A stretch of DNA of 64,000 nucleotides from Streptomyces nojiriensis (GTDB lineage Bacteria > Actinomycetota > Actinomycetes > Streptomycetales > Streptomycetaceae): contig NZ_CP071139.1 of the NCBI RefSeq assembly GCF_017639205.1, positions 8,431,501-8,495,500 on the forward strand, given 5' to 3'. The notes under the pieces are model-generated. The model saw only the letters and a list, made by a program, of their open reading frames with translations. It was not told the origin of the DNA and did not search any database. This document shows, piece by piece, positions 9,847 to 18,632 of the stretch. Each line of letters starts with the position of its first letter. The stretch's first letter is position 1. The translations under genes were made by a program, and so were the position numbers.

Positions 9847-12519
9847 ATGGACCACCGCGCCCCGACCGGCGACCCCATGCTCACGGCCAGGTTCGCGCCG
9901 CCGGCAGTGCCGAAACTGCTGGTCCACCGGCCCGAGCTGCTGGGGCGGCTGACGGCCGGTGCACAGGGGCCGCTCACCCTCATCAACGGTCCGGCCGGAT
10001 CGGGCAAGACGGTGCTCACCGCCCACTGGGCGGCCGGCGGACGCGCGCCCCGTGCCCCCGTGTGGCTCACCGTCGAGCCCGACGACGCCCCCGGCGCCTT
10101 CTGGGCGTACGTCCTGGAGGCCCTCCACCGGGGCGGGGTGGCCCTGCCGGCCGCGGTGGGCAGGCCGACCCGCGCCGAAGGGGTGACCCGGTCGTTCCTG
10201 GTGCGCCTGGCGGACGGGCTGGCCGCGTCCGCACAGCCCGCCGTCCTCGTCCTCGACCAGTTCGACACCGCCCAGCCGCCCGCGACGACCGAGGGACTGG
10301 ACTTCGTACTCCGGCACGCAGCCGGCGGCCTGCGCATCGTGCTCACCAGCCGCTCGGACTCCCTGCTGCCCCTGCACCGCTACCGGGCGGCCGGCGAGAT
10401 CACCGAGATCCGGCACGCCGACCTCAGGTTCACCGACGCGGACGCCGAGGCACTGCTGGGCGAGCACCGCCTCGACATCTCACCCGCCGGGATCCGTCTG
10501 CTCATGGAGCGGACCGAGGGATGGGCGGCCGGGGTACGCCTGTGCGCGCTGGCGATGCAGCGCAGCGCCGACCCGGAGGCGTTCCTGCGCCAGTTCGCGG
10601 CCGACCGCACCACCATCGCCGACTACCTCCTCACCGAGGTGCTCGACGCACAGCCGCCGCCCACCCAGGACCTGCTGCTGCGCGTCTGCGTCACGGACCG
10701 CGTCCACCCGGATCTCGCCGACGCGCTGACCGGCCGGGACGACGGCGCACGGACCCTGGCGGGGCTGGCCCGCGACAACGCGTTCCTGGAGCAGATCGAC
10801 GCCTCGGCCTGGTACCGGCTGCACCCGCTGTTCGCCGAGGTCCTGCGCGCGCACCTGCGGCAACGCTGCCCCGGGCTGGAACCCCGGCTGCACGGGCGGG
10901 CGGCGCGCTGGCTCGCCCGGACCGGGCGGCTCACGGAGGCGGTGCTCCAGGGCGCCGCCGCCGGAGACTGGCGGTTCGCGGCGGAGCAGCTCGTCGACAA
11001 CCTGGCGATCGGCCGCCTCCTCACCGGCCTGGAGGCCGATCAGCTGGGCCGGGCCTTCGCCGGGATGCCGGCCGGGACGACCGGGGTGGCGCCCGCACTC
11101 GTCGGCGCGGCCTGCCGGCTGGCCGAACAGGACCTGCCCGCATGCGAGGCCGCACTGCGGCGGGCCGATGCCGCCCTGGCGGACGCATCCCCCGAGGACG
11201 CCGCCCCCGCGGACTCCTGCGGTCCGGCGGCGCGGTTCGGCCGCGCCTTCCTCGGCGTACTCGCCGGACGCCCGGCCGGTGACGTCACGGCCACCGAACG
11301 GGACGCCGCCGACGCCGAGCGGCTCCTGCGGGAGCTGCCGCCGCACCTGGTCGCCGAGCGCCCCGAGCTCCGCGCCCTGCTGCTGGCGCACCTCGGCGCC
11401 GTCGAGCTGGGCGCGGGACGCCTGGACCGCGCCGGATCCACCCTCACGGCCGCCGTCGCCGCGTGCGGGCAGCCGGGCACGGAGTCCCCGCTCCGCGAGG
11501 CGCTCGGCTCACTGGCCCTGACCGAACTGCTGCGCGGCCGGCTGCGGCGGGCGGCCGAGCACGCCCGCGCCTCGCTCGCCGTCGCCGAGCGCTCCGCCCT
11601 TCCACCCGAGCGCCGGTCCGGTACCGATCACCTCGTCCTGGCCGGCGTCGCCCTCGAGCAGGACGACCTGCCGACCGCCCGCCGCCACTTCGACCTCGCC
11701 ACCGCGGAGCCGGGGCCGGGGCCGCGCCCGGATCCGGCGACCGCCGTCCGGGCCGCCGTCATCGGAGCACGGATCTCGGCAGCCGAGGGCGACGGGGACG
11801 CCGCGCTCGCCGCCCTGCGCGCGGTCGGCCCGGACGGACTGCCCGCCTGGGCGGTGGACGAGCTGGCCGTGGCCGAGTCGGCCGTACACCTGGCCCGCGA
11901 CGACGCCGCGGGGGCCCTGCGGGTCCTGGACGCGGTGGAGGCCCCGGACGGTGACCGGCCCGAGCACGCGGTGGCCCGGGCCCGGGCCCTGCTGGCCGCC
12001 GGCCGCGGCGCGTGCGCGGCGGGGGCGCTGGCGGGCGTACCGGCGGACGACGGCGTCGCCACCCCGGTACGGGCCCACGCGTACCTGCTCCACGCGCAGA
12101 TCGCCGCGGCGGACGGCGACTCCCCGGAGGCGCACCGGTGCCTCGGCGAAGCGCTGGCGCTCGCCCGCCCCGAGGAACTGCGCCGGATGTTCACCGAGAG
12201 CGGTCCCTGGGTGCGCCGGACCCTGGGCCGGGATCCGCGACCGGCGCGAGCGCACGGCTGGCTGACCCCCCGCGCCCCGGCCCGCACGGCGCGCGCGCCG
12301 CAGGCCGACGGGCAGCCGCCGGTGGTGGAGCCGCTGAGCGCGCGGGAGACCGAGGTGCTGCGCAAGGCCGCGGAGCTGCTGTCGACCGAGGAGATCGCGG
12401 CCGAGCTGTACGTATCGGCCAACACGGTCAAGACCCATCTGAAGAGCATCTACCGCAAGCTCTGCGTCACCCGGCGCAGCGAGGCCGTCCACCGGGCGCA
12501 GGACCTCGGGATGCTCTGA
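9847..12519 (+). CDS. MalT/LAL-type LuxR family transcriptional regulator
   Basis: A large ATP-dependent transcription activator of 890 aa. The N-terminal STAND/NTPase domain has Walker A GPAGSGKT (about 48-55) and a Walker B-like VLVLDQFD. A long helical, TPR-like middle follows. The C-terminal LuxR/GerE HTH covers roughly the last 65 residues (LSARETEVLRKAAELLSTEEIA, then VKTHLKSIYRKL). The start is uncertain: an ATG at 9847 is chosen, with alternatives at GTG 9838 and ATG 9877. LAL regulators are abundant in Streptomyces, in and out of biosynthetic clusters. Here the neighbours are two small membrane or unknown proteins, so the target is unknown. Confidence 0.85.
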   Translation: MDHRAPTGDPMLTARFAPPAVPKLLVHRPELLGRLTAGAQGPLTLINGPAGSGKTVLTAHWAAGGRAPRAPVWLTVEPDDAPGAFWAYVLEALHRGGVALPAAVGRPTRAEGVTRSFLVRLADGLAASAQPAVLVLDQFDTAQPPATTEGLDFVLRHAAGGLRIVLTSRSDSLLPLHRYRAAGEITEIRHADLRFTDADAEALLGEHRLDISPAGIRLLMERTEGWAAGVRLCALAMQRSADPEAFLRQFAADRTTIADYLLTEVLDAQPPPTQDLLLRVCVTDRVHPDLADALTGRDDGARTLAGLARDNAFLEQIDASAWYRLHPLFAEVLRAHLRQRCPGLEPRLHGRAARWLARTGRLTEAVLQGAAAGDWRFAAEQLVDNLAIGRLLTGLEADQLGRAFAGMPAGTTGVAPALVGAACRLAEQDLPACEAALRRADAALADASPEDAAPADSCGPAARFGRAFLGVLAGRPAGDVTATERDAADAERLLRELPPHLVAERPELRALLLAHLGAVELGAGRLDRAGSTLTAAVAACGQPGTESPLREALGSLALTELLRGRLRRAAEHARASLAVAERSALPPERRSGTDHLVLAGVALEQDDLPTARRHFDLATAEPGPGPRPDPATAVRAAVIGARISAAEGDGDAALAALRAVGPDGLPAWAVDELAVAESAVHLARDDAAGALRVLDAVEAPDGDRPEHAVARARALLAAGRGACAAGALAGVPADDGVATPVRAHAYLLHAQIAAADGDSPEAHRCLGEALALARPEELRRMFTESGPWVRRTLGRDPRPARAHGWLTPRAPARTARAPQADGQPPVVEPLSARETEVLRKAAELLSTEEIAAELYVSANTVKTHLKSIYRKLCVTRRSEAVHRAQDLGML

Positions 12520-12694
12520 GCCGCGAGCGGGCCGCCGCGGGCGCGCTTCTCGCCCGCACCGGGCGATGCCGGGCGCGGGGAGGGGGCCGACGATGGCGGG
12601 TGGAGGCCGGGAGGGCCCGGGCTCCGGCAACGGGCCCGGGCCCTCGCACCGGCCGGGCCCTGAAGCCTTCGTTCCGAGAGGAGTGGGTGCTCTC

Positions 12695-12892
12695 ATGCGC
12701 TACGAATTCCGTATCTCGGGGGTCGTACCGGACACGCTCGCCGCGAGCTTTCCCGAGCTCGACCGGATCCCCGTACCGGAGCAGACGCTCCTGTTCGGCA
12801 GCGTGGCGGACGAGGCCCACCTGTACGGGCTCCTCACCCGCTTCCAGTCCCTGGGCCTGCGGGTGCTCGAAATGCGCCGGCTGCCCGCCTGA
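12695..12892 (+). CDS. Small conserved-looking protein, unknown function
   Basis: A 65-aa protein beginning MRYEFRISGVV. It contains a plausible alternating beta/alpha pattern (PDTLAASFPEL; GLLTRFQSLGLRVLEMRRLP). I do not recognise a characterised family. The start at 12695 follows GAGAGGAG about 12 nt upstream; the longer in-frame reading from 12566 is low-complexity and rejected. It lies 175 bp after the LAL regulator and before a DUF7144-like membrane protein, and may form a small transcription unit with either. Confidence 0.65.
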   Translation: MRYEFRISGVVPDTLAASFPELDRIPVPEQTLLFGSVADEAHLYGLLTRFQSLGLRVLEMRRLPA

Positions 12893-13055
12893 GCGGGAGC
12901 CGCAGGGCGGGCCCGGGTGAAGACCACCCGCTTCGGGTGATCACGGGGACCGGACCGCCGGACGACACTGCGATGTGGGCACCGAAGCCTGAGACCGACC
13001 GACGTGCCGGAGCAGGACGGTCCTGCGCTGTACCGCCAACTGTGAGGTGAATTCC

Positions 13056-13520
13056 ATGGGCCAGCCGACACCGACCGGGGGAAACTGGAACACCGGCCCT
13101 GCGCCGGGCAGCAACGCACCGTCGTTCCCAAGCGGCGACAGTCAGGGCGCGGGGAACGTGGGCACGATGTTCGCCGCGGTCCTCCTCCTGGTGACCGGCT
13201 GCCTGGCGATCTTCCAGGGCATCGCGGCCATCGCCAACGACGACGTCTACGCACGCATCGGACACTACGTCTTCGAGTTCGACCTCACGGCGTGGGGCTG
13301 GATCCACCTCATCGTCGGGATCATCGTCGTCCTCACCGGCGTCGGCCTGTTCGCCGGGTCGAACGTGGCCAGGGGAGCCGGTATCGCACTGGCCGGCATC
13401 AGCGTGATCCTCAACTTCATGTGGCTGCCGTACCAGCCCTGGTGGTCGATCATCATCATCGCGATCGACGTGTTCATCATCTGGGCCCTGTGCACGAGCT
13501 GGACGCACGCCACCGACTGA
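13056..13520 (+). CDS. DUF7144-like four-helix membrane protein
   Basis: A 154-aa membrane protein. A Gly/Pro/Asn-rich cytosolic N terminus (about 1-32) is followed by four hydrophobic segments: MFAAVLLLVTGCLAIFQGI, then WIHLIVGIIVVLTGVGLF, GIALAGISVILNFMW and IIIIAIDVFIIWAL. The AWGWIHL and FMWLPYQPWW motifs are typical of a widespread Streptomyces family of unknown role (DUF7144). The ATG at 13056 has TGAGGTGA 6 nt upstream, which rules out the GTG at 13047. A strong terminator follows directly. Confidence 0.8.
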   Translation: MGQPTPTGGNWNTGPAPGSNAPSFPSGDSQGAGNVGTMFAAVLLLVTGCLAIFQGIAAIANDDVYARIGHYVFEFDLTAWGWIHLIVGIIVVLTGVGLFAGSNVARGAGIALAGISVILNFMWLPYQPWWSIIIIAIDVFIIWALCTSWTHATD

Positions 13521-13533
13521 CGCGTGACGCGAG

Positions 13534-13579
13534 CACGCGGCGGCACCCGATCCGGCAACGGATCGGGTGCCGCCGCGTG
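13534..13579. terminator. Strong bidirectional terminator hairpin
   Basis: A perfect 20-bp inverted repeat (arms 13534-13553 and 13560-13579) with a 6-nt loop GGCAAC. It lies between the convergent DUF7144-like gene and the sortase gene. Confidence 0.85.
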
Positions 13580-13586
13580 GCTTCGG

Positions 13587-14312
13587 CTAGGCGGCGCCCG
13601 TCATGCGGGCGTACACCACCACGTTGCTGTCGTAATAGTGCTTCTTGGGGTCGAAGTTGCCGCCGCAGGTGACCAGACGCAGGCCCGCGTGGTCGATGTT
13701 CTTGTAGACCTCCAGCGTGGGGAATTCGGCCTTCGGATACTCCTCGACCTTGTCCACCGTGAACGTGACGGTCTTGCCGTCCTGTCGGGTCACCTTGATG
13801 GTGTCACCGCCCTTCATCGTCTTCAGCTTCTCGAACACGGCGGATGCGCCGTTCCACGTGACGTGCCCGGCGATCACGGCCGGTCCCTGGGAGCCGGGGG
13901 TCGGCCCCGGCTCGTACCAGCCCGCGAGCGCGGGGTCCTTCGGGGTCTGCATGGTGCCGTCCGGGTTCTGCCGGAGCGTCTCCAGGGTGCTGGACAGGTT
14001 GAGGGAGGGGATGGAGATCTTCTGCGGCGCCGACCGGGCCAGGGCCTGCTCGGCCTGGCCCCCGCCCGCACCCGCACCCGCGCCCGTGTCCGTACCGGGG
14101 CTCGCGCCGCCCTTCGATCCCGCGGCGGGCGCCTTCCCGGTGGGCGGGGCGCCGGCGGCGGCGGGGGCCCCGCCCTGGGCTTCCTGCCCCGCCGGGGCGG
14201 CCGACTTCGCCGCGTCCTGGCCGCCGCACCCCGAGAGGAGGAGCCCGGCGAGGACGGCGGCCGCCAGCGGGCCCACGGTTCGGCGGCGGAGCCGCCCGGG
14301 TGCCGGCTTCAC
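13587..14312 (-). CDS. Class F sortase (membrane/lipoprotein-anchored)
   Basis: An extracytoplasmic transpeptidase of 241 aa. The N terminus has a signal segment ending in a lipobox-like LLLSGC (Cys29). A long Ala/Gly/Pro linker (about 30-95) precedes the sortase barrel. The catalytic triad is visible: His150 in AGHVTW, Cys216 in LVTCGG and Arg236 in VVYAR. The GTG start at 14312 overlaps the stop of the upstream gene (GTGA), so the two are translationally coupled. That partner has an anchor-like C terminus and is a candidate substrate. Confidence 0.88.
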   Translation of the reverse strand: MKPAPGRLRRRTVGPLAAAVLAGLLLSGCGGQDAAKSAAPAGQEAQGGAPAAAGAPPTGKAPAAGSKGGASPGTDTGAGAGAGGGQAEQALARSAPQKISIPSLNLSSTLETLRQNPDGTMQTPKDPALAGWYEPGPTPGSQGPAVIAGHVTWNGASAVFEKLKTMKGGDTIKVTRQDGKTVTFTVDKVEEYPKAEFPTLEVYKNIDHAGLRLVTCGGNFDPKKHYYDSNVVVYARMTGAA

Positions 14313-15133
14313 GCGCCGCTCCCGTTGGTCTCCCTGCGGACGGGTCCGACACCGGCCCGCTTCCGCCCGATGATCACCGCACCGGCCACCACCGCGAGTA
14401 CGGTGATCGCCACACCGTCGCGCACCGTCACCGGTACCGCCGTGTGCGCTTCGGTGCCGCCGCCGGTCTCGATGCCGCCGACGGGGATCGACCCCACGGC
14501 CGCGCCCTTGACCTCTCCGCAGTTGGTCGGGGCCGTGGCCTCCTGGGGCAGCTTCGGGTCGAGTTCGCTCTTGCCGGCCCCCTCGAAGTCGTACTTCTTG
14601 TTCTTGTTGCGGTCGATGCCGTGCTGTACGACGTGCAGGTCCTTGAGGTGGGTGACCACGTCCTGGCCGACTTCGATCGTCCGCTTGTAGCGGATCGTGC
14701 CCTGGGCGTCGGCGACCGGCATGCGCAGGACGTCGAGGCCGCTGGTGGGCTTGGTGTCCCCGCCCGTGGTGAGGGAGATGTTGATGTCGCCGTAGTCGTG
14801 CGTGGCCTCGGTGTTGCTGAGGACCCCGTCGCCGTCCTTGTCGTCGGTCATGTCGGGGCAGTGGAAGTCGTGCCCCTTCGTCGAGCCGTGCAGGTGCTGG
14901 GCCGACGGTTGTCCCGGCACCATGCCCTTGGACTCGATCTGGACGGTGAGCTGGTTGCCCTTGAGGGTGAGCATGACCGTACCGCTGGAGCCCGAGTTGT
15001 TCAGCTGCGCCAGGTCGATCTGGTACGCCTTTCCGCCCTCCGCGAGGGCTGGTCCGGAAAGACCGAGGGTCAGGGCCACGGCGGCGGGTATGGCGGCGAG
15101 AACCACGTGGCGACCGGCGCGCTTGACTATCAC
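14309..15133 (-). CDS. Exported CHRD-like protein with C-terminal membrane anchor
   Basis: A 274-aa secreted protein. A signal peptide covers about residues 1-31 (cleavage near GPALA-EGGK). The mature part has a CHRD-like beta-rich stretch (GTVMLTLKGNQLTVQIES, then HLHG near 69-72) with conserved His and Asp residues. The tail is PVGGIETGGG, a hydrophobic helix (ITVLAVVAGAVIIG) and Arg-Lys residues, laid out like a sorting signal although no canonical LPXTG is present. GTG at 15133 is chosen because AGGAG lies 7-8 nt upstream and the signal peptide starts there; the frame reading back to 15361 is not coding-like. It is coupled to the class F sortase. Confidence 0.75.
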   Translation of the reverse strand: MIVKRAGRHVVLAAIPAAVALTLGLSGPALAEGGKAYQIDLAQLNNSGSSGTVMLTLKGNQLTVQIESKGMVPGQPSAQHLHGSTKGHDFHCPDMTDDKDGDGVLSNTEATHDYGDINISLTTGGDTKPTSGLDVLRMPVADAQGTIRYKRTIEVGQDVVTHLKDLHVVQHGIDRNKNKKYDFEGAGKSELDPKLPQEATAPTNCGEVKGAAVGSIPVGGIETGGGTEAHTAVPVTVRDGVAITVLAVVAGAVIIGRKRAGVGPVRRETNGSGA

Positions 15134-15814
15134 ATTCGCTCCTGTTCCGTGGATCCCCAGGACGGGAATCGCAGATCGTACGGGATTACACGAGGCCTTG
15201 AAGAGGCTCTCGGTCCTCCTTCGGTGCCCAAACGCCTGTGGATGGGTGCCCATATGAAAAATTTTCAGACGACTTTTCTCGGCTGTGGGAGAGACAGCCT
15301 TGCAGAGGCTTTCCGGCAATCGGTGCAATTCCGTGTGCGGTGCACATCGGAACACGTTCACGTAGTGACCGGATCATCGCGTCGTCGAGGACGCGGCCCA
15401 AGGTGAGGTCCCTGAAGCTGCATGTCAGCGGCCTGTGTCAGGCCACAGCGGCGCCTTCGCCGAGCAGTAGGGAACAAGTGGGAGGAAACGCGCGGCCGGA
15501 TACGCAGGGAGGAGGTCGGGGAATCCCTCCTCCCTGCGTCCGGGTCTGCAGTGCACCCGCCTATCGGTACTGGCCGAGGCGGGGCCGGGCGCGTCAGGTG
15601 AAGGAGTCGGAACTCGGTCTTCCCGAAAGTAATCTGACCGCTATCCATTCGATTCTGCCGCATCTACGCATGCGCATCCACCGCCTTAGACGTCATTCCG
15701 GTGGTCGACGGGTGGTGATCCCCGTCGCCGGTCCGGTCCGGTTCGGTCCCGACCTTTGTAGTCCGCCTGGCGGCGACCGGACGAATAGTTGACCTCTGAT
15801 GCTAAGAAATGCCG
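15134..15814. other. Long intergenic region with one hairpin
   Basis: About 680 bp without a convincing gene; open frames here lack codon bias. It has unusually AT-rich patches for this genome (near 15252-15275, ATATGAAAAATTTTCAGA), which likely hold the promoter of the CHRD-like/sortase operon on the minus strand. The only strong structure is the inverted repeat at 15502-15539. Confidence 0.6.
15502..15539. terminator. Hairpin, candidate terminator
   Basis: A perfect 14-bp inverted repeat: ACGCAGGGAGGAGG (15502-15515) and its complement (15526-15539), with a 10-nt loop. It lies downstream of the HD-domain gene on the minus strand and far upstream of the CHRD-like gene, so it probably terminates the former. 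Confidence 0.5.
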
Positions 15815-16417
15815 TCAGGGGTGCGCGTGCACCGGGAAGGATGCCTGGAAGGCGAGCCGGCCGTCGGCTCCGTCACCGATGCGCGTGAGCAGATCGTCGA
15901 ACGCGAGGTACTCCTCCCAGTGCTGCCCGCCCGTCGCCCGCGCCAGGCGCGCGATCACCAGGTCTTCGAGTTCCTGGATGCGCTTGTTCTTCCAGACCTT
16001 GTCGGCCGTGCTCACCAGCAGGTCCTCCAGCGTCGTACCGGGAGCCGTCCACGAGGCGTGGGTTGCGGCGAAGCGGGCCAGGTCCGGCCCGAACCCATGG
16101 GCCGCCAGCAGCTCACGGCCGGCCTCTTCGTGCGCGGAGCCGGGCCCGGACAGCTCCGCCGTGTGCACGGTCTTGCCGATGTCGTGGGTGGCCGCCCCGA
16201 AGAGCACGGCCGCGCGGTCGACGGCGATCCGCGGATGGCGGAGGTCCATCCATTCGACCAGTTCGACCGCCACGTCATGGACGGCACGCAGATGGGCGGC
16301 CAGCCGCGGCGGGGCGCCGAGGGACCGGAGCAGGTCCGCGACCGGCGACGGGAGCGGCCGCAGCGGCGGATCGGCAGGAGCGTTCAGGGCCTGGGACAAG
16401 GCATCCGAGAGGGACAT
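15815..16417 (-). CDS. HD-domain phosphohydrolase
   Basis: A cytosolic 200-aa protein with the HD superfamily metal-binding pattern: an early His in HLRAVHDVA (about 43-51), the doublet THDIGKT (about 76-82) and a downstream STADKVWKNKR (about 138-148). HD-domain enzymes hydrolyse phosphoesters of nucleotides or second messengers; the substrate is not predictable here. It is a single gene transcribed toward the hairpin at 15502. Confidence 0.78.
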   Translation of the reverse strand: MSLSDALSQALNAPADPPLRPLPSPVADLLRSLGAPPRLAAHLRAVHDVAVELVEWMDLRHPRIAVDRAAVLFGAATHDIGKTVHTAELSGPGSAHEEAGRELLAAHGFGPDLARFAATHASWTAPGTTLEDLLVSTADKVWKNKRIQELEDLVIARLARATGGQHWEEYLAFDDLLTRIGDGADGRLAFQASFPVHAHP

Positions 16418-16491
16418 CGGTTCAGCCTACCGACGGGGTCCCGGGCCGCCGACCGGCCGATGACGAAGGGCACTTACTACCATCTCCCCCC

Positions 16492-17052
16492 ATGATCACA
16501 TGGGTCGTCACCATCGTTCTGGCGTTCGTCGGCTACACCGTCACCTACTTCAACGGCCTGCGCCTGGCGCAGCGACAAGAGCGGCTCTCGCGCGTCAACC
16601 GGCAGCTCAGCGAGCTCTACGGACCGCTGTTCGCCCTCACGGAGGCCAACAGCCGGATCTTCGGCGCGTTCGTGGAGCGCCACGCCCGTTCCGACGGCCG
16701 GTCGCCCTTCGTCCATGAGGTGCCGCCCACCGAGGAGGAACTCGCCGAGTGGCGGCTGTGGGTCAAGACCGTCTTCCTGCCGAACATCCAGCGGATGCGC
16801 GACCTCGTCGTCAAGCACGCCGACCTCCTCGGCGAAGCGGAGATGCCGCCGATCCTGCTGCAGCTCTGCGCCCATGTCTCCGGCTACGAGATCACGGCCG
16901 CCCGGTGGGAGCAGGGGAGCTACGGCGAGCACCAGTCCGTGGTGCCCTTCCCCAGCGAGGAGATAGCCGCGTACGCGCGGCGCGGGTTCGCCGGACTGAA
17001 GCGGGAACAAGGCCGGCTCCTGGGGCGACGGCGGCACGGCGACGGATCTTGA
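16492..17052 (+). CDS. Membrane-anchored hypothetical protein
   Basis: A 186-aa protein with one N-terminal membrane helix (WVVTIVLAFVGYTVTYF, about 3-19), followed by a charged, mainly helical cytosolic domain. The segment SRVNRQLSELYGPLFAL resembles short uncharacterised membrane proteins found across bacteria. The ATG at 16492 places the helix at the extreme N terminus. No catalytic motif is visible. It is divergent from the HD gene (74 bp between starts). Confidence 0.7.
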   Translation: MITWVVTIVLAFVGYTVTYFNGLRLAQRQERLSRVNRQLSELYGPLFALTEANSRIFGAFVERHARSDGRSPFVHEVPPTEEELAEWRLWVKTVFLPNIQRMRDLVVKHADLLGEAEMPPILLQLCAHVSGYEITAARWEQGSYGEHQSVVPFPSEEIAAYARRGFAGLKREQGRLLGRRRHGDGS

Positions 17053-17290
17053 CGGCCGGGATCCGCGTCGGGGTCTGGGAGCCGGTCGGGCGGTCCGGCA
17101 AACGGGTCAGGTCGCCAGGGCCCGAAGGCGCTCCCGTACCCCCGAACGGAGGCGCGGGTCCACCTATTCGAGGGAACCGGGCGGCCGGAACCAGGCCGGG
17201 AGGCCGTCGGCTGCCGAAGGAAAGGACGACGACCCCGCTCGGGGCCGTGCGGTGCTCCGGCACCGCTGTGCGGTTACAAGGAGATGTCAC

Positions 17291-17530
17291 GTGTCGCGTG
17301 TTCTGAAGAGTGCGGGTCTTGCCCTGGTGCTCGGCCTGGCGGTCATCGGCGGTGCGTCCTCGGCGTCGGCGGACGCCACCGCGGAGGGCCTCGCGGTCGG
17401 CTCGCCCGGTGTGCTTTCGGGCAACCTGATCCAGATCCCGATTCACGTTCCGATCAACCTGTGCGGCAACAGCGTCAACGTGATCGGCGCGCTCAACCCG
17501 ACCGCCGGCAACGTCTGCGTCAACGCCTGA
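17291..17530 (+). CDS. Short chaplin (hydrophobic aerial-hyphae surface protein)
   Basis: A secreted 79-aa protein. A signal peptide (about 1-29, ending SASA-DAT) precedes one chaplin domain: GLAVGSPGVLSGN, IQIPIHVPIN, CGNSVNVIGALNP and NVCVN. It has the two conserved Cys residues seen in most short chaplins. Chaplins assemble into amyloid-like films that lower surface tension and coat aerial hyphae and spores. The GTG start at 17291 is set by AAGGAG 7 nt upstream; an earlier in-frame GTG/ATG region (17252) would disrupt the signal peptide. There is no LAXTG tail, so it is a freely secreted short type. Confidence 0.93.
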   Translation: MSRVLKSAGLALVLGLAVIGGASSASADATAEGLAVGSPGVLSGNLIQIPIHVPINLCGNSVNVIGALNPTAGNVCVNA

Positions 17531-17597
17531 CGGCTGTGAACCGTGGTCCGTCCCGGTCGGAGGCTCGACCGGGATGGGCCCGCACACGGCACCGCCC

Positions 17598-18344
17598 TCA
17601 GGCCAGGGTGCGTACGTGCTGGTCGCGCAGTTCGTAGCGGGCGGCGAGCACGGCCAGTTCACCCGACGCCACCTTCCCGGCGAGGTCCGGCTCGGCCGCG
17701 AGCCGTCTGCGGACGTTGCGCACGTGTGCGTTGATCGTCGCGTCGACGCGGGCCTCGCCGACCTGGCTGTGGTCGATGGAGGGCCGTATCTGATCGGCCA
17801 GGTACTGGACATGAGCGGGGAGCGGCTCGCCCGACGCGTCGGCGCGGACCGCCGCGGCGACCGCTCCGCACGACTCATGGGCGAGGACGAGCACGAGCGG
17901 TACGCGCAGCTCCAGAACCCCGTACGCGATGCTCCCCAGAACCGCCTCGTCCAGCACCTCGCCCGCCGACCGCACGGTCAGCAGGTCACCCAGCCCCTGG
18001 TCGAAGACCAGCTCGGGCGGAACGCGCGAATCGACGCAGCCCAGCACGATCGCGAAGGGCTGCTGGCCCTGCACGACCCGGCGGCGCACGGCCGCGGACT
18101 CGTGCGGGTGATCCTGGTGCCGGGCCCGCCACCGCTGGTTGCCGGCCGCCAGCCGGTGCAGGGCCTGCGCGGGGGTGGTCACGGGCGCGGGGCTCTCGGG
18201 ATCCCGGGAGGCGGCGAAGGCGGGCAGGGCCGCGCCGAGGGTCAGACCCGCTCCGGCGGCCGCCGCCGTGCCCGCGACGGCGGTGCGCAGCAGTGCGCGG
18301 CGGCTGTACGGAGCGGGGAGGGTCCGTAGTTTCGAAGAAGGCAT
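17598..18344 (-). CDS. Tat-exported beta-carbonic anhydrase
   Basis: A zinc enzyme interconverting CO2 and bicarbonate, predicted to act outside the membrane. The 248-aa protein starts with a twin-arginine signal (SRRALLRTAVAG, about 14-25) and a hydrophobic stretch to about 45. The beta-class zinc ligands are visible: CVDSR (Cys, Asp-Arg dyad) and HESCG (His, Cys). The motif VLGCVDSRVPPE is typical of the prokaryotic clade. ATG at 18344 is chosen for the Tat signal. It is transcribed alone, convergent with the chaplin. Confidence 0.9.
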   Translation of the reverse strand: MPSSKLRTLPAPYSRRALLRTAVAGTAAAAGAGLTLGAALPAFAASRDPESPAPVTTPAQALHRLAAGNQRWRARHQDHPHESAAVRRRVVQGQQPFAIVLGCVDSRVPPELVFDQGLGDLLTVRSAGEVLDEAVLGSIAYGVLELRVPLVLVLAHESCGAVAAAVRADASGEPLPAHVQYLADQIRPSIDHSQVGEARVDATINAHVRNVRRRLAAEPDLAGKVASGELAVLAARYELRDQHVRTLA

Positions 18345-18632
18345 GGCCGGACCGTAACTCGCATGCAGTGCAAGGGAGTTGACCCGGCGCCCACAATGGC
18401 GGGATCCGCGCGGGGACGGGCTGGATGGGGCCGGGATCCTCTCGGCATGTGGGCAGTACGTGACCGGTGGCGCCGGGCGGGACGTCGCCGCCCCGGCCAG
18501 GAGGCAACGCGGAAAAGCGGGCCGAGGGTCGTACACCGGTTTCCCGGCCGCCGGGCCCATCCGGCCATCGGTATTTCGGCCGGCCCGGGCCCGCGTGCGA
18601 GGCTGGGGCGGTACCCGGGAGGAGATACCACG

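Noticed and set aside
9379..12519. LAL regulator as evidence for a biosynthetic gene cluster
   Set aside because: No polyketide, peptide or terpene assembly genes flank it. LAL regulators also occur outside clusters.
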